NCBI GenBank assembly: GCA_021151685.1
Contig: JAGKWS010000025.1
Span: 1 to 39,868, forward strand
Source of the DNA: Chitinophagaceae bacterium
Lineage (GTDB): Bacteria > Bacteroidota > Bacteroidia > Chitinophagales > Chitinophagaceae
Direction of reading: 5' to 3'
DNA: 39,868 nt
Position numbers and translations under genes: made by a program. The notes below the pieces were generated by a model that did no database searches, was not told the DNA's origin, and saw only the letters and a list, made by a program, of their open reading frames with translations. Numbering within the stretch: position 1 is the first letter of the stretch; every line of letters starts with the position of its first letter. Below, piece after piece: positions 17,805 to 25,516 of this stretch.

Positions 17805-19958
17805 CTACTTTGCACCTTGCATAGCCTTGTATTTCGCCTTTGCAGCATCCAGATGTTTTACAAACTTGTCTATATCAGGGTCATACGAATAGCCCACATC
17901 GGCCAGCTTATTGCCCTCGGCATCTACAAAAAAGTAAAGTGGTTGCCCATTAGACTTGAATTCCTTCGCCTGAAACTCGGCATTCTTATTGCCCAGCGTT
18001 CTCACCATAGAGCCCAACGCCTCGGAATAGTGTACTTCGGCCTCTGGCAGCTTGATGCGATTGATATCGCAATACAACGATACCACAATAAAGTCTTCCT
18101 TCAACCTTCTGGCTACCTCAGGGTTAGACCACACCTGAGATTCCATTTTGCGGCAGTTCACACAGTTGATACCCGTAAAGTCGAGCATGATGGGCTTCTT
18201 CAGATTGCGCGATGCTTCGCGGGCCTCTTCATAGTCGTAATAGGTTACCAGACCAAGGTTGGTTACCACCGGTGGCTCGTATATCTTCATATCGTTCACA
18301 TACTTCACCGGGGCATACTTGCCACCACCTTCGGCATGATGAGCTGCTGTACCACCACCGCCAAAAGCATCAAATGTGCCCATGGGTGGCAGGAACGCAC
18401 TCATACCATTCAGTGGTGCCCCCCACATACCGGGCAGCAGGTACACTGCAAACGAGAATGATATAATAGAGAGGAACAACTTGAAAATAGATACATACTC
18501 CTGACCGTATATGTTCTTGGCAGGTGCATCATCGTGCGACAACTTGATCTTACCCAGCAGGTACATACCCAGCAATACGGCTATCACTATCCATATAGCA
18601 ATAAACACCTCACGGTCCAGCAATCGCCATCCCTGTGCCAAATCGGCATTAGAGAAAAATTTCAGTGCCAGCATCAGCTCCAAAAAGCCCAGTACCACTT
18701 TCACCTGATTGAGCCAGCCACCACCCTGCGCCATTTTATTCAGCATACCGGGGAAGATGGCAAACAACGCAAATGGCAACGACAACCCTACCGAGAAGCC
18801 GAACATACCTACCGCCGGGCCAGCTATACCACCCTGCCCTGCCAATACCAGCAGCGGCCCCACTATAGGCCCCGTACAAGAGAAAGATACAATAGCCAGC
18901 GTAAGTGCCATGAAGAAAATGCCACCAAAGCTACCCACACCTGCCTTCGAATCGGTCTTGTTGGTCCACGACGATGGCAAGGTGAGCTCGAAGGCACCGA
19001 GGAACGATATACCAAACAGCACAAAAATGATAAAAAAGAACATATTGGCTATCCAGTTGGTAGATAGCGTATTGAGCGCATTGGCACCAAAAATGGCCGA
19101 TATAGCCACACCCAGCACCGTAAAGATGAGTATGATAGACAACGAATAGTACAGCGCATTACGAATACCCTCGGCCCGCGTTTTAGAACGCTTGGTAAAG
19201 AAACTAACCGTAATAGGTATCATAGAATACACACAGGGCGTTATAACCGCTGCCAAACCACCACCAAAAGCGGCAAGAAAGAGCCACAACAGCGACTTTT
19301 CTTCTTCTTTGGCAGGGGCCGCAGGTGCATCTGTTTTGGGAGCGGCTTCAGGTACTGCCGCAATTGTAGCCGGCATAGCCGTATCGGCAGGTGCCGCAAC
19401 AGCGGGTGCGGTAACAGCTACTTGCGTATCAGTAGATGCGGAGGGCGTAGTAGCATCCGGAGTTGTTGTGGTAGTACCCCCGGCAACTGCATCGGTTATA
19501 GTTACCGTAAATGGTTTTGTTTTCGGAGGCAGACATAGTTTGTCGTCGCACACCTGATAGGTATAAGTTCCCTTAATAGTAGCTTTCGCAGTTACTTTCA
19601 ACTTCTGAGTGTAGGTAACCTCATCATGATAATAATTGACAATACCATCCACTCCGGGATACTCACCCGATAACTTATGGCCCACCTCGGTTGGTTTGCC
19701 CACTACGGTTACACCTGCTACCGGCGTTATCTCAAACTCGGGCGGCATCTGCATCCCATCGCCACCCGGCGTTAGCGACCATATATGCCAATTCTTTTTC
19801 AGCTTCAGCTTAAAGACAAGGTCGTACTCGACACCGTTCTTTTTTACAACGCTTACTTTCCATGTTGTAGGGTCTTCTATCATCTGTGCCCATGCATTAC
19901 TCATGGTAGCCAACAGTAACAGAAAGAGGAGAGGTATTATTTTGAAAACCCTTGTCAT
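17805..19958 (-). CDS. dsbD: DsbD-type protein-disulfide reductase
   Basis: The 717-residue protein has all three DsbD parts. After a signal peptide (about 1-25), the N-terminal periplasmic domain (26-150) carries YQVCDDKLC with Cys137 and Cys142. A Thr/Ala/Pro-rich linker (about 155-220) leads to a CcdA-like membrane domain with redox Cys242 (TPCVYSMIP) and Cys361 (FSCTGPIVG). The C-terminal thioredoxin-like domain has Cys599-V-N-Cys602. DsbD passes electrons from cytoplasmic thioredoxin to periplasmic thiol proteins, including cytochrome c maturation factors. The gene lies 95 bases after a stand-alone copy of the N-terminal domain and ends at a strong terminator. Confidence 0.9.
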   Translation of the reverse strand: MTRVFKIIPLLFLLLLATMSNAWAQMIEDPTTWKVSVVKKNGVEYDLVFKLKLKKNWHIWSLTPGGDGMQMPPEFEITPVAGVTVVGKPTEVGHKLSGEYPGVDGIVNYYHDEVTYTQKLKVTAKATIKGTYTYQVCDDKLCLPPKTKPFTVTITDAVAGGTTTTTPDATTPSASTDTQVAVTAPAVAAPADTAMPATIAAVPEAAPKTDAPAAPAKEEEKSLLWLFLAAFGGGLAAVITPCVYSMIPITVSFFTKRSKTRAEGIRNALYYSLSIILIFTVLGVAISAIFGANALNTLSTNWIANMFFFIIFVLFGISFLGAFELTLPSSWTNKTDSKAGVGSFGGIFFMALTLAIVSFSCTGPIVGPLLVLAGQGGIAGPAVGMFGFSVGLSLPFALFAIFPGMLNKMAQGGGWLNQVKVVLGFLELMLALKFFSNADLAQGWRLLDREVFIAIWIVIAVLLGMYLLGKIKLSHDDAPAKNIYGQEYVSIFKLFLSIISFSFAVYLLPGMWGAPLNGMSAFLPPMGTFDAFGGGGTAAHHAEGGGKYAPVKYVNDMKIYEPPVVTNLGLVTYYDYEEAREASRNLKKPIMLDFTGINCVNCRKMESQVWSNPEVARRLKEDFIVVSLYCDINRIKLPEAEVHYSEALGSMVRTLGNKNAEFQAKEFKSNGQPLYFFVDAEGNKLADVGYSYDPDIDKFVKHLDAAKAKYKAMQGAK

Positions 19959-20053
19959 ACTGCGAGAATGTATTTTTTATGCCGGAGCGTGTTTTTCTTA
20001 AACTGTCGCATCCGGCTCTGTGTATACAACCCGGGCAAGACAGAGGGATAAAA

Positions 20054-20509
20054 TTATTTCAAATCGAACGAAAATTCTGCATCTGTCGGTGCCAAACATT
20101 GTTTATCGTCGCATACCTGATAGGTAAACCGGCCTGTTAGTTTTGTAGGGGCTGTGGTCATAACCGTTTGCGTATAGTCTACAGTGCCACTCAGGTAGTT
20201 TACAATACCCTTTATGCCCGCCATAGTGCCCGATGTCACCTTGCCCTTCTCGGCAAGCACACCAGTGGTTTTCACCTGCGCATTGTTATCATATTCTACC
20301 GATGGCACTATCTGGTACCCATCGCCCCCCGGCGATAGAGACCATATATGCCAACCCTTCTCCAAATTCAGCCTGAAGACCAGTTGGTACTCATTGCCCT
20401 TCACCTTCTTTGCCTCAAATTTCCATTTGGCCGGCTTCAGTATCTGGGCACCTGCATTTCCCGCAGTCGCCACAAGCAATGCCGCAGCTATGTATAAAAC
20501 CCTACGCAT
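20054..20509 (-). CDS. Stand-alone DsbD N-terminal domain protein
   Basis: From the ATG at 20509 the product is 151 residues with a signal peptide (about 1-21). The frame to 20548 adds 13 residues that do not fit a signal. Residues 28-151 align by eye with the N-terminal domain of the next gene: WHIWSLSPGGDG versus WHIWSLTPGGDG, GIVNYLSGTVDYTQ versus GIVNYYHDEVTYTQ, and YQVCDDKQC versus YQVCDDKLC. Both redox cysteines (Cys133, Cys138) are kept. It is probably a periplasmic thiol carrier that takes electrons from, or competes with, the domain in DsbD. The pair looks like a tandem duplication of one domain. Confidence 0.82.
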   Translation of the reverse strand: MRRVLYIAAALLVATAGNAGAQILKPAKWKFEAKKVKGNEYQLVFRLNLEKGWHIWSLSPGGDGYQIVPSVEYDNNAQVKTTGVLAEKGKVTSGTMAGIKGIVNYLSGTVDYTQTVMTTAPTKLTGRFTYQVCDDKQCLAPTDAEFSFDLK

Positions 20510-20670
20510 ATACAGTTGTGTTTTGCATACAATTATTTGTACAGACATGCAATTTATGCACTACGATAGTAGCCAGCACGTTTGCAAGGTACATTTAACG
20601 TTTCATTGCTATAGGTTACAGGGCTAATGGCTATCTGCATAATGCAGGGTAAATACACCACCGCTACAAC

Positions 20671-20707
20671 AAAAAATATGTAGCGGCCATTGCTTGCACC
20701 GCTACAT
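20671..20707 (-). terminator. Intrinsic terminator after purQ
   Basis: A 9-bp stem (ATGTAGCGG 20678-20686 with CCGCTACAT 20699-20707) is followed on the minus strand by TATTTTTTG. It lies about 60 bases after the purQ stop and may end the whole export-to-purQ transcript. The rest of the 20510-20765 gap shows nothing else clear. Confidence 0.7.
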
Positions 20708-20765
20708 GTACAAATATTATCACAACCTGTACGCCATTATCAGCACACAGGGCGTGTCAGCAAAA

Positions 20766-21449
20766 CTAAGCCAGTGCCATTAGTATGCTACGGCCATCTA
20801 TGTTATGCAGTGCCTCAGAGCAGGCACGCTCGGGGTGTGGCATCATACCAAATACGTTACGCCCCTCGTTGCAAATACCTGCAATATTGTTGAGCGCACC
20901 ATTGGGGTTAGCATTCAGGTGAAATTCGCCATTAGCATCGCAATAACGAAACAGCACCTGATTGTTATCGTTCAGTTGTTTCAGCGTAGCAGCATCGGCA
21001 TGGTACCGGCCCTCGCCATGTGCTACCGGTATTTTCAATGTGCGGTCGCCCACATTGCGGCCTATGGCATTGGCCACATTGGTACTTTTGATGTACACAT
21101 TCTTGCAGGTAAACTTCTGATGGTCGTTCAGCAACAGTACACCGGGTAGCAAGCCAGCCTCGCACAGTATCTGAAAACCGTTGCATACGCCCAATACCTT
21201 ACCACCACGGGCTGCAAAATCTATTACCTGCTCCATCATAGGGCTAAAGCGTGCCAACGCACCACAGCGCAGATAGTCGCCATAAGAGAAGCCGCCGGGC
21301 AGCACTATGCAGTCGTCTGTAGAGAACATGCTCAGGTCGCGGTCTTTGTGCCACAACATCACTACCTCTTGTTTCAGATCGTCGCGCAAGGCGTGCATCA
21401 TGTCGCGGTCGCAGTTAGAACCCGGAAAAACGATAATACCAAACTTCAT
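20766..21449 (-). CDS. purQ: Phosphoribosylformylglycinamidine synthase subunit PurQ
   Basis: The 227-residue class I glutamine amidotransferase starts MKFGIIVFPGSNCDRD, as PurQ does. It has the oxyanion motif LPGGFSYGDYLR, the nucleophile elbow GVCNGFQ (Cys89) and the His205-Pro-Glu207 dyad in MMPHPERA. It supplies ammonia to PurL in the fourth step of purine synthesis. No purL or purS is visible here. The gene starts 9 bases after the DUF6427 gene stops, so the two are co-transcribed, at the end of a run that begins with polysaccharide export genes. Confidence 0.95.
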   Translation of the reverse strand: MKFGIIVFPGSNCDRDMMHALRDDLKQEVVMLWHKDRDLSMFSTDDCIVLPGGFSYGDYLRCGALARFSPMMEQVIDFAARGGKVLGVCNGFQILCEAGLLPGVLLLNDHQKFTCKNVYIKSTNVANAIGRNVGDRTLKIPVAHGEGRYHADAATLKQLNDNNQVLFRYCDANGEFHLNANPNGALNNIAGICNEGRNVFGMMPHPERACSEALHNIDGRSILMALA

Positions 21450-21458
21450 TTATGCTCA

Positions 21459-22511
21459 TTATTTATTTACCCCGATGCAGTACAACAGGAATGCCAAAGA
21501 AAAATAAAAGATAAAATTACTAAACCGTTTGCTCTTTTCAAGCAACAACGCGTGAGATATAATAATGCTTAATGCCGGCATCACTATTGTCCACCCGGTT
21601 TTGATGCTGCCATCGGTAAAAATGGCCACAAAGCCCGACAATATGAGGTAGTACGTAATCGCTATCCAGTCGCGCCGCACATAGATATTGGTTAGGGGTA
21701 CATTTTGCCGCATAGCATACACGCCGGTGCCCGTAAGCAATAGCAAGCCCGATAGCGTACCTATAAAATAACCGGGCGATGCTATGTGTGTAGTAAGCGA
21801 AAACCCACCACGCGGCCACAACCAAAACAGGTACATCTTATCGGCAAGAAAAAGCAAAGACAACAAAAAGTACAATGGAGTTACATACCCCACCATGGCC
21901 ACACTCCACTCGCCCATATTGAACGGGCGAAACAACAACATACCCACCAGCAACAGCAAAAAGAAGGTAAGTGCCGTAAACTGAAACATAGCAGCCAGCG
22001 ACAATAAAAGGCCGGCATTGTATATAAGCTTGCGCGGCTGTGTAGTTTGGGTGAAGCTGAACATAACATCCATAGCACCAGCCAGCAACCAATTGATAAT
22101 CAATGTTTCGCCAAAACTGCTGAACTGCGGATATATAGACGTGAGCAGCAGAAAAACGTAACTGGTAACATAGCTGGTACGCGCAAACAACTTGTGTCGG
22201 GTAACAATATTGCGAATGTATAGCGACTGCAAAAAAAGCAGAATAACCGCAAGCAGCGTGTACCAAAAGCCATTATGCCCCATTACAATGGTCATAATAC
22301 TCAGCAAATAGTTGTACAGATAATGCCCCGGCACCTGTTGTGGCAACTGCGGATGCAGCAATGCCGGCAACTTGATGACAATGGCAAACAGAAACAACAC
22401 CAGTATGATGAATGGGCTGTTATTTCGTAATAACCTGAGCAACGGAAGGCAATTTTTGGCGAAGGTAAGCGGATGCCCTGTAACAAGCAATTGTGTATGC
22501 AAACCACACAC
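21459..22511 (-). CDS. DUF6427 family integral membrane protein
   Basis: The 350-residue protein has about ten hydrophobic segments and matches what I recall of the Bacteroidota DUF6427 family: a basic start followed by LLRNNSPFIILVLFLFA, a central RPFNMGEWSVAMVGYVTPLYFL segment, and a hydrophobic C-terminus ending without a soluble domain. Function unknown. The start at 22511 leaves a 24-base gap from the secreted-protein gene; a shorter start within the first 30 residues is possible. Its close link to purQ says more about transcription than function. Confidence 0.7.
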   Translation of the reverse strand: MCGLHTQLLVTGHPLTFAKNCLPLLRLLRNNSPFIILVLFLFAIVIKLPALLHPQLPQQVPGHYLYNYLLSIMTIVMGHNGFWYTLLAVILLFLQSLYIRNIVTRHKLFARTSYVTSYVFLLLTSIYPQFSSFGETLIINWLLAGAMDVMFSFTQTTQPRKLIYNAGLLLSLAAMFQFTALTFFLLLLVGMLLFRPFNMGEWSVAMVGYVTPLYFLLSLLFLADKMYLFWLWPRGGFSLTTHIASPGYFIGTLSGLLLLTGTGVYAMRQNVPLTNIYVRRDWIAITYYLILSGFVAIFTDGSIKTGWTIVMPALSIIISHALLLEKSKRFSNFIFYFSLAFLLYCIGVNK

Positions 22512-22535
22512 AATAATGGCAAAGAATAATTAACA

Positions 22536-23297
22536 CTACAATACCCGGCGCACCTCGTAGTAAAACCTGCGCACTTCCTTTGCGGGGTTATCGGGCGGTT
22601 TGTTGTCGGCGGGTATCACTACCAATCGCTGCTTTTTTGCATTTCTCAGCGGTGCTGCTGCAAAATCGAACGTGCGCCCCGGCTCGTCAAATTGCTGGGC
22701 AAGTATCACCTGCCCACATTTTTTAGTTTCGCCCGGCATCAGGGTTATGGCGTACCGCTCTGTAGGTCTATACCTATGGGTAGCAATAGCCTGCACCGGA
22801 TACGGAGTGAAGTTGGTAAACCAAAACTCTGATGAATAAATAACGGCACATTCGGCTGCGGTAGGTTTTGTCGGCACTACCACGGTGGGCATGGCCGGTG
22901 GTTCTTTGGGCGCAATCGTGGTTACCCGGTCGTCGTAACTGTCCTGTATTTCGCCATTTACCTGCCCGTCTTCGGTAAACGTGGTAAACGATTTGTACCA
23001 CTGTATACCCCCATCGGGCGCACTGCTCCACGCAGCCGTTTTAACGCCCCCCGTATTATACCACGAAAATACCACCGAACTGTGCCCCGCTATACGGCGC
23101 AGTTGGCGTTCATATATTACCTCGCCCTTTCTGTTATATGCTTTTGCAATTCCCCAGCGGTTCTCTTTGTCGAAACAAACAGATGAGGCCACCTGCCTGC
23201 TGCCCGCAAAGTACCGATACTGACAATTGGCCATCTCCTGCCCTTGTGTCGCACCGGTTATACTACAGAATACCACTATCATCATCCAGCCCCTCAT
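22536..23297 (-). CDS. Secreted protein of unknown function
   Basis: The 253-residue product begins with a signal peptide (about 1-19, ending TQG). Residues 20-115 contain a repeated aromatic/Gly pattern (YRYFAGSRQVASSVCFDKENRWG, split in the protein, then AYNRKGEVIYERQL and SWYNTGGVKT) that resembles MORN-like or toxin-antitoxin immunity-type repeats. A Pro/Thr linker (about 128-148) follows, then a domain with EFWFTNFTPYPVQAIATHR and MPGETKKCGQ. I do not recognise the family. It lies 45 bases after the Wzt-type ATPase and 24 before DUF6427, so a role in polysaccharide export or surface assembly is possible but unsupported. Confidence 0.6.
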   Translation of the reverse strand: MRGWMMIVVFCSITGATQGQEMANCQYRYFAGSRQVASSVCFDKENRWGIAKAYNRKGEVIYERQLRRIAGHSSVVFSWYNTGGVKTAAWSSAPDGGIQWYKSFTTFTEDGQVNGEIQDSYDDRVTTIAPKEPPAMPTVVVPTKPTAAECAVIYSSEFWFTNFTPYPVQAIATHRYRPTERYAITLMPGETKKCGQVILAQQFDEPGRTFDFAAAPLRNAKKQRLVVIPADNKPPDNPAKEVRRFYYEVRRVL

Positions 23298-23342
23298 ATT
23301 GGTAGGGGGCTCAATTTGCGTGCCAGCATCTGTTAAAAAAGC

Positions 23343-24611
23343 TTAATCTATTGTGAATTCAAGCGTAGGGCGCACGGCACCCATCCATTTCCCAAACCAT
23401 CCGGTTTCGCCACGCTTCACATCTATTATCTCAAAGGTCAGTACATCTTCTACCGTATGCAGTATTACCGATGCATCTTTTACCATATGCACCACAATAG
23501 AGTATATATCATCGTTCAGCAAGCCACCGGGCACACGCAGGCGGCTGCTATGCCGCCCCTTCGATAGTTTTGTAGCAGGGGTTGTAACATTAAAAACACA
23601 AACACCCGAGGTTGTGTACAATATGAGACTCAGGTTCAGTACCTGTCCGTCCACTCCGTTATAAAACTCGAATTGTACATCAAAGGCCGTTTGCACATCT
23701 ATCACATCCGAGTCCTGCATGCCGGCAGGTTTATCTATAACCAGCTTGGCTGCAAGCATCTTCACACGGTCGTTGCCGGGGGCATTTTCCATATCCCAGC
23801 TTGCCTCTATACAGTTACGCACCTCGCGGCTCAGGTAGCTGTTTATTACACGCTCTGCCGGGCCACTGTCTGCAATGGTGCCCGCCTTCATGTAGATGGC
23901 TGTTTTGCAAAGGCTTTGTACCGCCAGCAGATTGTGGCTTACAAATATAATGGTGCGACCATGACTGGCAACATCACTCATTTTGCCAAGGCACTTCTTC
24001 TGAAACTCGGCATCACCCACTGCCAGCACCTCATCCAGTATCAGTATCTCGGGCTCCAGGTGGGCAGCCACACCAAAGGCAAGGCGCACATACATACCCG
24101 ATGAGTAACGCTTCACAGGAGTGTCGATATACATCTCAATACCCGAAAAGTCTACTATCTCATCAAATTTGCTTTTTATTTCCTTGCGGGTCATACCCAG
24201 AATGGTACCATTCATGTATATGTTTTCGCGCCCGGTAAGCTCGGGGTGAAACCCCGTACCCACCTCCAGCAGCGATGCCACACGCCCCTTTATTTTTATT
24301 TGCCCCGTAGATGGGCTGGTAACCCGAGACATCAACTTCAGCAGTGTAGATTTTCCAGCACCATTTTTACCAATAATGCCCAGAGCTTCGCCTTGCTTTA
24401 CTTCAAAATTCACATCGCGCAGTGCCCATGCATAGTCGCTGGTAGCCTTTTTGGTACGGTCGTTCTCCATACCCACGCGCAAAAATGGGTCTTCTTTGCC
24501 ACGCATGGCAGCCCACCATCTTTTGATGTCGTGGCTTATCATGCCGGTACCTATCTGCCCTACAAGGTACTGTTTGGAAACATTCTCTGCCTTGATAACA
24601 ATATTGCTCAT
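23343..24611 (-). CDS. Wzt-type polysaccharide ABC exporter, ATP-binding subunit
   Basis: From the ATG at 24611 the product is 422 residues; the frame to 24632 adds seven residues that overlap the permease gene. The ATPase domain has Walker A GKNGAGKST (81-89), signature YSSGM (169-173) and Walker B ILILDE (189-194), with the H-loop SHN shortly after. The long N-terminal insertion before Walker A (about 20-62) is typical of teichoic-acid and O-antigen exporters. Residues from about 265 form a beta-rich domain like Wzt_C, which in O-antigen systems binds the modified chain end. It works with the permease just upstream. Confidence 0.9.
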   Translation of the reverse strand: MSNIVIKAENVSKQYLVGQIGTGMISHDIKRWWAAMRGKEDPFLRVGMENDRTKKATSDYAWALRDVNFEVKQGEALGIIGKNGAGKSTLLKLMSRVTSPSTGQIKIKGRVASLLEVGTGFHPELTGRENIYMNGTILGMTRKEIKSKFDEIVDFSGIEMYIDTPVKRYSSGMYVRLAFGVAAHLEPEILILDEVLAVGDAEFQKKCLGKMSDVASHGRTIIFVSHNLLAVQSLCKTAIYMKAGTIADSGPAERVINSYLSREVRNCIEASWDMENAPGNDRVKMLAAKLVIDKPAGMQDSDVIDVQTAFDVQFEFYNGVDGQVLNLSLILYTTSGVCVFNVTTPATKLSKGRHSSRLRVPGGLLNDDIYSIVVHMVKDASVILHTVEDVLTFEIIDVKRGETGWFGKWMGAVRPTLEFTID

Positions 24612-24618
24612 GCGTGCG

Positions 24619-25485
24619 TCAGATAGTATCAATAAATTTCTTTTCTACTTTATTAAACATCAACAACCCAGCCATAAACATAAATAGTGTAAAAGCAACA
24701 CTGTAACCAAGCCAGTAAAAATTGAGCGTACCACTATTCGAACCAAGAAACGAATACTTAAACACCTCGAAAAACGAAGTAAGCGGGTTGAGCCATAGCA
24801 AAAACTGCTTATCGGGCGGTGCTATAGACAAAGGATACAATACCGGGGTCACATACATGTACAACTGTATCCCAAACAATATCATAAAAGTAAGATCCTT
24901 ATACTTGCTGGTAAGTGCTGTTACCAACAAACCCGCCCCCAAACCAAACAAAGATATAAGAATAAGCAACAATGGAAATGTAAGCGCATACCAGTTGGGC
25001 ACTACACGGTGTGTTATAAAGATGTGATACAGCAGCACTGCCGCAAAGATGGAAAACTGCATCAACAGTTTCAATAATCCCGACAATGTACGCGCAAGTG
25101 GTAGTACCAACCTCGGAAAATAGACCTTTCCCAATACTGCAGCATTCTCAGAAAAAGTCTTTGATACAATGCTGAATGTTTCCGAAAAATAGTTCCACAG
25201 TGTGAGACTGCCCAGGTAAAACAACATGGGCGGTGCACCACTGGTAGATATCTTAGCTACACGCGTAAAAATAATAACATATATCAATGCCGACAGCACA
25301 GGCTGCAACATAAACCAAAGCGGCCCCAGTATAGTTTGCTTGTACCGTGTAACAATATCTTTTACGATAAACATAACGAGCAGATCTCTGTATCGCCATA
25401 TTTCCCTGACATCAATATCAAAAAGACCGCTGGTCGATTTGATCTCAATGTCCCATTTATCGTCTACAATCCCTTTCATTGACAT
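24619..25485 (-). CDS. Wzm/TagG-type polysaccharide ABC exporter, permease subunit
   Basis: The 288-residue ABC-2 permease has a cytoplasmic N-terminus with the LWRYRDLL-like helix (here IWRYRDLLVMFIVKD), the RYKQTILGPLW motif, six hydrophobic segments and a C-terminal YSFLGS...NFYWLGYSVAF portion, as in Wzm and TagG. It exports an undecaprenyl-linked glycan across the inner membrane with the Wzt-type ATPase, whose gene starts 7 bases after this stop. The gene begins 31 bases after wzc ends. Confidence 0.9.
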   Translation of the reverse strand: MSMKGIVDDKWDIEIKSTSGLFDIDVREIWRYRDLLVMFIVKDIVTRYKQTILGPLWFMLQPVLSALIYVIIFTRVAKISTSGAPPMLFYLGSLTLWNYFSETFSIVSKTFSENAAVLGKVYFPRLVLPLARTLSGLLKLLMQFSIFAAVLLYHIFITHRVVPNWYALTFPLLLILISLFGLGAGLLVTALTSKYKDLTFMILFGIQLYMYVTPVLYPLSIAPPDKQFLLWLNPLTSFFEVFKYSFLGSNSGTLNFYWLGYSVAFTLFMFMAGLLMFNKVEKKFIDTI

Positions 25486-25516
25486 ACTGTGCGTAGTTTT
25501 TCAATGCCAGACAGTA

